64,000 nucleotides of DNA from Rhyacophila brunnea. Lineage: Eukaryota; Arthropoda; Insecta; Trichoptera; Rhyacophilidae. Both the position numbers and the translations under genes were made by a program. Where the stretch lies: positions 248,001 through 312,000 of the forward strand of contig JAGYXB010000061.1 in assembly GCA_022495005.1 (NCBI GenBank). The letters are read 5' to 3'. Shown here piece after piece: positions 54,052 through 64,000 of this stretch; within the stretch, counting starts at the first letter, position 1, and the number at the start of each line of letters is the position of its first letter. A model generated the notes under the pieces. It did no database searches, was not told where the DNA came from, and saw only the letters and a list, made by a program, of their open reading frames with translations.

Positions 54052-54430
54052 CCAAATATTAGTAACGTATTAATAATGTCATTTTAATATATTCAGCACC
54101 AGCCGTGGTAGATCCACTGCCGGGTGAAGGCCTCCCCTAGCTCCTTCCACCCTTCTTGATTCCTAGTTATTCGCTGCCGCGTACATCCACCGAACTTTAT
54201 GAGTTCCTTTATCAAACGGATTTTAGGGCGCACTTATGGGCGTTTAGTGCCCCTTGGGTACATGGTACAACTGTTTGACGGCATTTGTCGAGCGACATTT
54301 CCAGATGATTGCCATTTCATCTGCTTAGCGACCTCTATCACAATGCGTATTCTAGTTTGCTTAATTAATCATTGGCTACTTTTGTGATCTATTAAACTTC
54401 CTAATTTTCTGATTTCTCTTACATTATACT

Positions 54431-54797
54431 GCAGAGGGTTGGAGCGGACCCCTTTTTACGTTGGTCCGTTCCAGCTCCTCTCCTGGACTTAATCCTTGCA
54501 CCAGATCCGCTCCAGGGTATGCTCCGAAAAATGTCATGTTTATATATTAAGTATATTAAAGTTCAATATGTAGATATTATATGTATACAAATGTTAAAAA
54601 ATAAGGTTTGTTATTCGACCTTTTCATTATTAATTCTATTTTAAAAAATTTCCAACAGCAAAAAGTCTTTCATTATCTGATTCTTCTGTCAAAAATAAGT
54701 GGGGTTATTATGAGGAATAATAAAAAAAAACATCAGGAGCAGTGGAGCACTACACATTTTCGGTGCTCCTGCTCCGAGCTCCGCTCCAACGCTCTGC
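54431..54797. mobile_element. hAT-like MITE (GCAGAGGGTTGGAGC ends)
   Basis: The left end GCAGAGGGTTGGAGCGGACC and right end GCTCCGCTCCAACGCTCTGC are inverted. They are bordered by ATTATACT (54423-54430) and ATTATAGT (54798-54805), one mismatch in 8. Many GGAGC/GCTCC submotifs lie inside. The copy at 1-205 is related. Confidence 0.78.
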
Positions 54798-55596
54798 ATT
54801 ATAGTTCATTTTTCACACGCATACGCGAGCATTGGTAGCACACATTGGTTGAACACTTTGCGGCTAAAACACACTTGGAGGTCACTTTTGAAGATACTTA
54901 CTATTCAGTCGCCCAAATGCACTCTACATCAGTTTGATTCTGCGAGCAATCTCGTCCAAGAATATGTAAGTATATATAATAAATTAATAATATATTGTTT
55001 AAATTAAATTAAACTATTAATAATATTAAAAGCATCCGCTGACTCAGAAAAAAAACTACTTATCATAATCGCTTTCCTGCCATACCACGAAATTCACGAT
55101 GAGTACCAATACCGGTTTCGCTCGTTCTTCTCCATTGTGTATGTATGCGTATAATAAATGCGTATGTGATGTGTACCTTTCCTTATATCGGTCAAGAGTT
55201 CATTGACCTCCGCGAACGACCTTCGCCGTACAGAAATTACAACATAACAAAGTAACACTCTCATCGACGAAGCCGTACGAAAAGTCGGCGAGAATGTGAT
55301 TTGTAAACTTGGTGTAATTAATTATATCGCCGAAACATCACCAGATATATTTACAGTTACTTTTGTAAATGAAACGTAAAAATTTGCGATTTATAAAATC
55401 TCTGATGTTTATTACTAGATACAAGGTGATCCAAAGGTTAGCGTAGACTTTGGTGGTGTAGTATCGTTATCTGACATAATAACCCAATATGTTGCTAAAA
55501 GATATAAAAATGGTCAACGAATGTGTTTATCTTGAGTAGAAGTAGAGAACATATTGTATTTGAAAAATACACAAGATTTAAGAGTGTAAAGCCTAG

Positions 55597-55950
55597 TATC
55601 CACGTACGTTCTTGCTCGACGGTTTTGCTCGATCGAGCATGTTGACTTGGAAGCATGCTCGTCGTTGCGTCCAGACAGTCGAGCAACTTGACATAAGACG
55701 CTGTGAGGCCAACGTCCCATCGCCACGACTACGACCACGAGTGAGAGCAAGGCCACACGAGCCTTGCCGATGCGTCCTCACTCCCTCACTCAAATTACAT
55801 CGAGCAAGAATTACGGACCTTCAATCTTTTTCGGATAGCGCAATTTGTTCGATGTCGAACAAAAAACCATCGAGCCAGATGGTACACACGTTGAGACATG
55901 TTGGAATGAGCGTAAAACCATCGAGCAAGAACGTGCGTGTGTACTTACTA
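55597..55950. mobile_element. MITE with ACGTTCTTGCTCGA ends
   Basis: The left CCACGTACGTTCTTGCTCGA, CGGTTTT and right AAAACCATCGAGCAAGAACG, TGCGTG are inverted. TCGAGCA motifs recur inside. Overlapping open frames on both strands are typical of its higher GC content and are not genes. Confidence 0.75.
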
Positions 55951-56868
55951 TAACATTCCAATCATTGAACATACATAATTTTGAAAACACTTCTGAGAAA
56001 ATATATTATTAGCAAGTTCAAGATACATTGAAGTTAATCCCTCCAAACCAATATACCTACTAATCAATTTGGAAGAGTAAAAATATTAACAAAACGACAA
56101 AAATGCGTCCACGTCTAGAACTCTAGTAAGATCTCTTGTTTTCTCATTTTGGATGCATGTGGTGATTTTTGAGATCACACATGCTCGTCAAAAGCGAATG
56201 CCTATATTGAAATTACATTGGGTATTTTGAGATACCTATAACAGTTTTTGGCACGCCGAATATTGCAATTTTGAAATACATTATATACACTGAATACTCG
56301 ATGATAGATTTTCAAATAAATGAATTCAGTGATCATGTCATTAAGTATTTAATTTCTAATGGAATTGTACGTGGGCAGAGCTATAATAATTGTGAACTGT
56401 TTTCAAAGCATAAAAAGATACTACCAAAGTCCCACACCAGAGCACATTTGCTCTCATATGGAGCAGTACCAAACAGCTAGTATGTCTCTGAATTTATTTA
56501 TTGGTTTGATGGTGCAGTATGTATTTAAGCCTAACGGGCCCTCCGGTGCTTACATGATGTATTTTTTGTAAATAGTATATACATTCATTTAGGCGCTCTG
56601 GATTCGCGATCAAATTGCCAAACTATTACGTGATAGTAAAATATTCTAGCCCGAGTTCGAACCGCGGTTGGTCGTTACTTTTTTAATTCGTGTCATATCT
56701 ATTATAAAAAGGTAAAATATAATGTTTTTTTTTTCAGTAAAATACTGAAAATTAATAAAATTCAAATCCACGTCATACAAACGTGACACTCCTAGGACTT
56801 CTTTTCAGTTCTATATTAACAGGCACCCTTCGCCACTGGTACCTATATACCGTATTCCTAGGTCATAA

Positions 56869-57353
56869 CCATTGATATACTACTGGATGAATCATATGCT
56901 TCTTAAAATGACGCCCGATTTTCTGCGACTCGGTCAGTGTTAAAACTTACTGTTTTAATATCAGCGGACTTAACTCGATATAAGCTCAGTTAATATTTGT
57001 CTCGAAAACGACCTGGCAATAATTATGAGTAAGCCCGATCTAGCTTGCATCTTACTCTAACTAATAATCAACGCATGACGACTTGCTCTGTCCGCTCAGA
57101 CATGAATTTTTGGTAGCTTGCAAGCTTTAGGTTGCAGGCACCCTTAGGGTCACTATTCCAAGAACGCAAATCTAGTTTTACAGCCAGGGCAATACGGGTG
57201 AAATTCGGGAATCCATGTTAACGGTCTTAACGCATATACTTACAAGGAAATATTATAAGACGATATTCGTAAATCGTAATATGTATCTTCTTTTGTGGTA
57301 CATTTTTAAAATGACACTTGTATGGGAACTCCTCATCTAGTAGTATATCAATG
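56869..57353 (-). mobile_element. MITE with CCATTGATATACTACT ends, copy 2
   Basis: Same family as 22277-22555, opposite orientation and longer (485 bp). The ends CCATTGATATACTACTGGAT and ATCTAGTAGTATATCAATG are flanked by GTCATAA at 56862-56868 and 57354-57360. Confidence 0.84.
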
Positions 57354-57359
57354 GTCATA

Positions 57360-59290
57360 AGTGACACATTCAACTGAATAGCCTTCCGTCATAAATATTA
57401 TTAATACCTACTTAGTCAAGAAAACTAATTACATCCAAGTAATTAGTCAAAGATAAAAGAATATTATTTACATTATCATACCCAGACTAATCGTCTGCTC
57501 TAAATTGACCCAATAAAATGAGTATCGTACAGAATGCAGGGCGATGCACCAAAAAGAGTTTGAATAATGTCTTTGAATATGTTTAAAGACAGGTAAACAG
57601 TGAACAGTGGGTAAGGAAGGTGAGGTCGATGAACTCGAAGGCCGAGTGACAGCCTCTGATGCTTTCCCCCTTACCTCACTGCCAACCCCCTTTTGTGCAT
57701 ACACCAGGATCAGCGTTGTACAACCTTTTCTGCGATGTAGTATTTTCTTATATTTACGTACTGGACAATTAAAGCATACATACTTGCTATAAATTAATAG
57801 TATTATGCATTTATCGTGTGGTAATCAATAATCATTATTACTCATTTTAAACCGATTATGTATTTATACCCGATTATCGTTTTGCTCAGTTCAAGAAAAT
57901 GGACTATTTATTTTTAACACGATTACGACACATTTGTATTGCTCTTCTGTATAGTTTTATTCTGTCTATGGTTTTTATTTTATAATTGTCTGTTTTCTGA
58001 ATTTAATAAACGACATTATCTGCATTGTTGTTTTCTTGACATATTGTTACGAATTGTTTACAGCGTAATGCTTTGATTGTCAAATAGTGACACTGAATGA
58101 ATATATTATTTTCTTATATTAAATTTAATTTAAATCGCAAACCATATAAATTTATTAGTTTTTATGTAGTATGTGTATATAATAAAATAACTATTTTATA
58201 TTATTTATATTTAGTTCGAGAATTTTATATTTTAAGTTGATTTTAAGTAATGGAGCCTTTCTCCTATTTTTATATGTGCACCTTATCTTTTCTTCAACAG
58301 CTTTTTTTGCACTAGCCTCTGGAACGTATCCCAAGTGCAAAAAGAGGATAATGGCCAAATTAGAACACCAATCTCTCCAACTATAAAACGAGCTTTCTAG
58401 ATGAAAGGTCTACTATCCTCAGTAATCAGTGAACATTTATCATTTATTTTAGAAGACAGTCCTCCATATGAGCGCGATATCATTTAAATTTATTTTATTT
58501 AAAAAAATCAATTTCTGTCCTTTATGTTGAGGATAACGTAATATAATACATACTATGAGTGTTCTTAGTGTTACCGCCAAAAGTATTTTTATCCCGTACA
58601 TGATAATAGACAGCGCATCGCTCGAATGCCGACGATTGCGACTAGCTGTCTTAATGCATCTCGTATAATCGCTACACGACGCAGCATAGAGGTACGTACA
58701 GCATACCGAGATGAAACAACGGTTGCATTTTTGTCGATTACGGTGGTTCTCGGCTCTTTGGGTCACATTTCGTGAACCAGTTGTTCGCCACGTAATAAAA
58801 AATAACCACGTGGTGATCATATTAATAATTTATAATATACATTATTTATATTGCAAACATTTATAATAAAAGTTGAATAAACAATATAATATATTCGTTT
58901 TTCTAACTCATTTCTTAACAGAGAATGAATAATTAGTATAAGTAGGTAGTTACTCAAATTAAGCGCGTATTGCTTCTTCCTCGTAGTTTTTCCTCACTGA
59001 CGCAATGTCTACTGACTCTTTGCCAGTCTTTATTTCTTACTTTTATTATATTATGTATTATTTTACTGATATTAATGTACTGATAAAAATGCGTGGTCAT
59101 CCATTGGATTATATCGGAACTATATGAATTATGAACTCTACGAACTATGTTTTCAGAATGTTATTTTGTGTTGGTGGCTGTAATTTTATTTCTATGGATG
59201 ATATATTCTACAGCACTGGCTTCCAACCAGGGTTCTGTGGATCCCTGGAGCTCCACGAGATTCCACATTGAAACAATTGTACGGACCTTA
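57360..59290. other. Spacer without a firm gene
   Basis: 57600-57720 and 58600-58800 are richer in CG than their surroundings and have open frames of 76-123 codons, but no family could be recognised. They could be an unannotated exon, promoter or old repeat. Confidence 0.35.
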
Positions 59291-59299
59291 ACTTATATG

Positions 59300-59536
59300 C
59301 AGGGCTCGAAATGGAACGGAACGCACCGGAGCGCCGTTCCGGCACGTGAAATTTGTAAAATTATCGCTCCGTCTCGTGGAAAAAATATGTTGACCGTCTG
59401 AGCTAGATAGGCCATAGAATAGAAAATCTGACACACTTATTTTCATAAAATACACATACGATTTGATGACTATGTAAATATCTTCAGAAAATTTGTCGAG
59501 CGCTCCGGTTCGTAAGCTTTTCCATTTCGAGCGCTG
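59300..59536 (+). mobile_element. hAT MITE, CAGGGCTCGAAATGG family, copy 4
   Basis: Very similar to copy 2 along its whole 237 bp, ends CAGGGCTCGAAATGGAACGG and TTCCATTTCGAGCGCTG, duplication CTTATATG at 59292-59299 and 59537-59544. The close match to copy 2 suggests recent activity. Confidence 0.92.
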
Positions 59537-59899
59537 CTTATATGTCAGCCAAGTAGAGTTTTGCTACTTATCAGAGGCAACGAGAGAGACTACATCGATG
59601 TAGCGTTGCATGTGTGTAGGATTTAGCACTAAATTCTATAGCAGCGGTATAAGCTCGTGGCAACGTTCACGAAAAATACTATTGGGATGTATTGATTACC
59701 AGTAAGTAGGGTTTGTAGCTGTACTCTGTATGGATGACGTTAAAATTCGATCGCCAAAAGCTACATCGATGTAGCCGCGAAAATCGGCTCTGCCTTGCTT
59801 TCTGATATGTATGATTGAGTATGATTTGGCAAGACGCAGCCAGGTAGGGGTTTCTAGATAATCTTTCAAGGGTTCTGTGAACCAAAAAATAATTGTGAA

Positions 59900-61050
59900 T
59901 CACACACCCTGCAGCCATATTATTATGATTCAAAAAATTTATAAAAAAAAATGAAAATAACTCAATTAAATTTATAAACAATATTTATTATTAAATTAAA
60001 TAAAAAGTAACGTAACTGGCTTTATACAAATAATTTAATGATCAGTACCGATTTCGTTCTCAAGTAGGTATTTATTCACGATAAAATATTAAATCTATAG
60101 CCCATTTCTCTTAGCGTAAACGTAAACAAACAATATAATTTAAAGTCAATGTTGAATTACAAAAGTTTACAAATAAATTTAACGAAAATAAATAAATCTA
60201 GTTACTAGTATTTTATATAAGTACATAATTTAGCGAGATAGTGCAACTTATGTTATAATATGAAAGAATGGATTTAATACTATACTTATGTTTTAATAGT
60301 ACATTAATTATTAATATAATAATCTATTTCCTTCTTGGATTGACAGGTTAACAACATGAAAATTAAATAGAATGTTGTTAAAGGTGATTGTAATATTTCG
60401 TACAGAAATTTATGGCGTCTCCGGATGAATAGGGATTGCGTGAATGGATAACAATCACTCATCGTATAAAACATCGTTAAAATTGCTCTCCATGGCGTTA
60501 ACACTATAACTAAACATGCATAATAAATAATACATTATGCGAGAAATATATACGCCCAAATAATTAAATACATAACGGGACATCATAATATGGCGAAAGT
60601 AAAATATTTAAAAAGTAAAACATTTTGTTTAAAAAGAAAAAATCATTAAAAAATAAAATCACTAACAAAATCATACAACTAGTAATATAAGATGGGTCTA
60701 GGATGATTCGGCGCCAGGACAACTGGGTGCCACGCAATCAAATGAAATTCGAAAAGAGATATACCTAATATGTTCGTGAATTATAGGTACTTTAAAAAAA
60801 TATATTTAATATCATTATTTATTTTAGTATTGAATACTTGGTGAGAATTTAAATATGCACACGTAAATAATGATTTAATTGTGCATCTATGTAAGTCCCA
60901 ACGTGAAGAGAGTTCCTTTATAACTACATAAAGCCTCGGGCAAGATAATGCTCAATCTGCAATAAAAAAACATTATGTTAAGTAGCGCAAAATGAATTAA
61001 ACCTACTAAGTAGTAGATAGAAACTGATTAAAATTCCTCGTCTAATTTAT
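59900..61050. other. AT-rich spacer
   Basis: No gene, tRNA or clear repeat recognised. Confidence 0.45.
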
Positions 61051-61129
61051 GTATAAAATTGTAACGAACGTCTATTATGTATTTATTTCATTGGACAGTG
61101 CGGAGCCGAGTTGTCCCATTCCCTATGCT

Positions 61130-61275
61130 CTATAAAGCCGCATTTGAGCAAGCGAGCGAATGTTTGTACTTCCTCCACTCTAGCGAAATTATTCGCTTTT
61201 TGTTGAGCGAGCATAAGAATTTCGCTGAGTGGGGAAGAACAAACATTCGCTTGCTTGGTCTAAATGCGGTTTAAG
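61130..61275. mobile_element. Hairpin MITE
   Basis: AAGCCGCATTTGAGCAAGCG, AGCGAATGTTTGT pairs with ACAAACATTCGCTTGCTTGG, TCTAAATGCGGTTT; the inner TAGCGAAATT/AATTTCGCTGA also pairs. The 65-codon frame across it is incidental. Confidence 0.75.
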
Positions 61276-61299
61276 ATGTCACAGTGGAACCGGCAAGGC

Positions 61300-62940
61300 T
61301 TTCATCCATGCTTTGGCCTGATGAATGGCTGAAACTCCTCCAGGGAAGGCATACATGTTACATGACTCCACGATGTGCTCCGTGATCTGAAGACTCTTTC
61401 AAGCCCCATTTATGCATCATAATATAAACACACCTGGATTTCCGACAGCAGATTCGGTTCAGACACACGCCAAGAACCTTAAGCCCAGTAACCTCATCCA
61501 GCATAATTAGACAGGAGCTCCTCACGCTTTTCAGTCACGTCGTCAAGTATACTCCTGCTCGCTCTCTGAAGCAGCTTTTCTCCGGTACTCCAGAGAGAAA
61601 TCCACGAGCGAAGTTCATTGATGGAGACGTTGTGTCAGCAGTTTTTGTATTTTAAAACGTAAACATAATGATCGACTAAAATGCGAAAAATGTACATATA
61701 CTTCTTAGCATAATTGCTATCTAATGATATAATATATAATTTTTAACCACATTTTAATAGAAGGTAAAAATTCCCACAGTACCTAATAGCATTTATGCCA
61801 TGGTCGAAATGAATTGCCAACCAGTAAGAAAATTAGTTAACGAGAAAATATCGAAAGCAGTGGTGTATTGTGATCAATTTATTGTAGAAATACAAGGAAA
61901 AATGATAAATATATATTATAGAAATGATGCGCCCTATAATGCAAGTCAATCATGGCCATGGGAGGTTGCTCATGGAATACAACCTCTGTAACTTTGATAG
62001 GCGATTAACATTAGTTGTGACATGGTATATGCTCGCATAAAGGAGACGACGCAATCAGTAAATAATATATATTAACATCTCTACATCAACAGACAGTATT
62101 TATGTACTTATATCAAGTAACTATAACAATTCCAAATTCCAAACTTAATGAATTCGGCATTTAAATATAAAGTCGTGTTTATGGATTTATTTAGTATATA
62201 GGTAGGTACACAACCCAACAGATATTATATTTTATTACTAAAATTAAGAGATTAAAACGTATTTGTTTTTATTAACCAGTTGTTTTAAATGAATATTATT
62301 GTCAATATTTGCAAATCTTCCGTGGTTTGTCGTTAATTATTATTTGATTATGTGACTTCCTGTACGTTATTGATCTTCAAAGTGAATATAATAAATTTTT
62401 ATTGTTTTACCATTTAAATAACAAAATAATATCGAAATAACTATAAATATGGTAATTAAATAAATAGATAATCGTTACAAAAATCAATTAGTTTTTTTTA
62501 TATATATTTCTGTCAAGAAAAATGTCATAATTTTCGACCACCACCTGCTTATTTAGCGGTATAAAATGGTAGACTATTATAGGTACATATATAAAATAGT
62601 TAAATCATATAATTTTATAATTTTTTTCCTTTACTTTAAAATGGCATTTTTCACATAGGTCACCATACCCCTCCAGATTTTATTAAGACTGACTGTAATG
62701 TATTAGGTATCTACTTAATGAAAAATTCTATAACTTATAGAAATTCAATAATATTCTGCAATGATTTGAATAAGTAATTTAGACATTAAATACTGTAGGC
62801 ACATTTACACAATCACGTAATATATTGGTACCTACCAAAATAAATTTGTATTTCAGTCATTTAAGTTACTATCGTTGATTTAAACGTGTCGGTAAGCTTG
62901 TATGACATATTCTTTAATTTGGATTGATCTTAAATAAGAC
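61300..62940. other. Spacer with one unexplained GC-richer block
   Basis: 61440-61655 is less AT-rich and has an open frame (LLTLFSHVVKYTPARSLKQL and on to a stop at 61655) without a recognised family. The rest is AT-rich with nothing seen. Confidence 0.35.
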
Positions 62941-62949
62941 GTAAATTAT

Positions 62950-63605
62950 TTCAATTTCAATTTCAATTTATTTATTTTTACATATTGTGGACATTACAAA
63001 TTATAAGTTTAAGACGTTCACAACATGACATAAAAAAGAGATAGATAATATGTTATTAAACAAATATGTACATACAAAAATATTAATTATATAGGTACAT
63101 GGAAATACACCGGATGAGTTAAAAAGACCCTATTTTAAAAAATTATAAAATAACGTCCACCTATACTCATCCTCACGTAGGTGGAATATATTAACACCCG
63201 AAGCAATTTCGTTGAACATAGTTATCGCCCTCCCAATTGGCATTACCAGTGGCAGGTTGGTTCTGCACCTTGGGAGAATAAACAACTGATGTTCTCTATT
63301 TCTAAGATAGTTATCAGGACACACAGGTCAACACTGCCCAGAATGGCAGAGTTCTCATTTATACCTCGTATAAGTCGAAAAAAATACATAGCTAAATAAA
63401 GATTTCTTCTAAATTGCAAACTGCAGTATGTAAGCATGCCTAAGAGAAAGTCAGTTGGATAAAGCCACGGATAGTATCCGTACAACCTCAAATAAAGGAG
63501 TCTCAAGAATTTCTTCTGAACCCTCTCCACCATAAGGCCATACTTCAACTGATGCGGTGCCCAAACAATAGACCCACTCTCAAGTCTGCTTCGAACTAAA
63601 GTTTA
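62950..63605 (-). mobile_element. 5'-truncated jockey-like non-LTR retrotransposon
   Basis: The minus strand encodes the C-terminal part of a reverse-transcriptase protein. It starts at the usual LVRSRLE..SIVWAPHQL block, continues with KKFLRLLYLRLYGYYP and SLQFRRNLYLAMYFF, and after a frameshift near 63322 reads RNREHQLFILPRCRTNLPL to FYNFLK and a stop at 63130. The 3' UTR ends in repeated TTGAAAT units near 62950-62970. The RT catalytic core is missing, so it is dead. Same family as 24255-24775. Confidence 0.85.
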
Positions 63606-63737
63606 CAGTGTTTATATCGCATCAGTCGTATCCTCTTATCTTACTATTTTTAAGTATGTTGTTTTGTTTAGCGTATTAATGAATCCCCAGTGAAAAATAA
63701 TCCAACGAAATGTATAATATTTCGTAAATAATTGTGC

Positions 63738-64000
63738 TTATTTTACCACGTTTTTCTTAGCTCGTATTCTTATTTGTCCGGTGGTTGTTTATCCAGTACA
63801 AATCTTGCAATCGATTTTTAAGTAACTTCCCGACTAGCTAGACATTTGAAACTTTTAGAATATAATATCAGAACACGGTGCCAATGCATTTTTTAATACT
63901 TTTAGCCATTTTAAAGTAGAATTGTATTCATTTTCATTTAATTCTGTTTTGTATGAAAAGTTATTTCGGAAGAAATCTGTAATCCAATCCACTATTATTG
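63738..64000 (+). repeat. Dispersed repeat B, copy 2 (cut by the window edge)
   Basis: Direct repeat of 40346-40606 (CTTATTTGTCCGGTGGTTGT ... CGGAAGAAATCTGTAATCCA). It continues beyond the window. Confidence 0.88.

Noticed and set aside
55612..55953. 113-codon open frame and its antisense partners
   Set aside because: They lie wholly inside an inverted-repeat MITE of higher GC content, and open frames on both strands follow from that.
56590..56685. tRNA-like stretch with GAGTTCGAACC
   Set aside because: The B-box-like word is present but no convincing A box or cloverleaf. It could be a degraded SINE.
58300..58375. Exon-like stretch after cttcttcaacag (frame FFALASGTYPKCKKR)
   Set aside because: There is no donor, homologue or partner exon. 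An acceptor-like site alone is not enough in AT-rich DNA.
59210..59900. CACTGGCTTCCAACCAGGGTTCTGTGG and CAAGGGTTCTGTGAACC as ends of a hAT fossil around copy 4
   Set aside because: The motifs are typical of such fossils, but they are not arranged as inverted ends and no duplication remains.
61520..61655. Open frame KYTPARSLKQLF, reminiscent of protein-kinase C-terminal lobes
   Set aside because: The likeness is to a few residues only, with no catalytic motifs or consistent upstream frame.
1..64000. CRISPR arrays, operons, phage or bacterial features
   Set aside because: None seen. Introns, a eukaryotic tRNA and insect-type transposons fit a nuclear insect genome.

Overview
The window reads as a piece of an AT-rich insect nuclear genome. 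It has split exons with GT..AG introns, a eukaryotic initiator tRNA, TTAGG-type repeats, and many small non-autonomous DNA transposons and non-LTR retrotransposon tails. The insect assignment is firm. The frequent TACCTAC and TATAATATTAT runs suggest a hemipteran (aphid-like) or lepidopteran, but I cannot decide between them from sequence alone.

One protein-coding gene is clear. It is the 3' part of a leucine-rich-repeat G-protein-coupled receptor of the relaxin-receptor type (insect Lgr3/Lgr4 group, more Lgr4-like), on the + strand. Nine exons can be placed at 3576-3644, 5931-6070, 23968-24129, 25841-25986, 32328-32478, 32710-32842, 33611-33798, 33996-34142 and 34768-34898. Their phases agree at every junction. 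Together they encode about 421 residues: the last leucine-rich repeats, the cysteine cap, all seven membrane segments and the cytoplasmic tail with a stop codon. The start codon, signal peptide, any LDLa module and most repeats lie before the window or were not found.

The introns are packed with mobile DNA. The 17.9 kb intron at 6071-23967 holds a piggyBac-type MITE, a 585-bp palindrome, hAT-type elements (one carrying a hairpin with TTAGG-type repeats) and MITEs of other kinds. The next intron holds an intact-looking initiator tRNA-Met on the minus strand and two hAT MITEs with identical target duplications. One of these split the tail of a jockey-like retrotransposon. The intron at 25987-32327 holds a nested stack: a 4.6 kb terminal-inverted-repeat element containing both a fold-back element (seven ~117-bp units facing seven inverted units) and a 1.7 kb element with a decayed transposase-like gene.

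Downstream of 34.9 kb I see no convincing host gene. The region is AT-rich spacer with palindromic elements, hAT-type MITEs, retrotransposon remnants and a dispersed repeat that recurs at the right edge. I found no CRISPR, operon or prokaryotic feature. The most unusual structures are the 7+7 fold-back element with a stray unit 7 kb upstream, the nested stack around it, and the TTAGG hairpin inside a hAT-like element.
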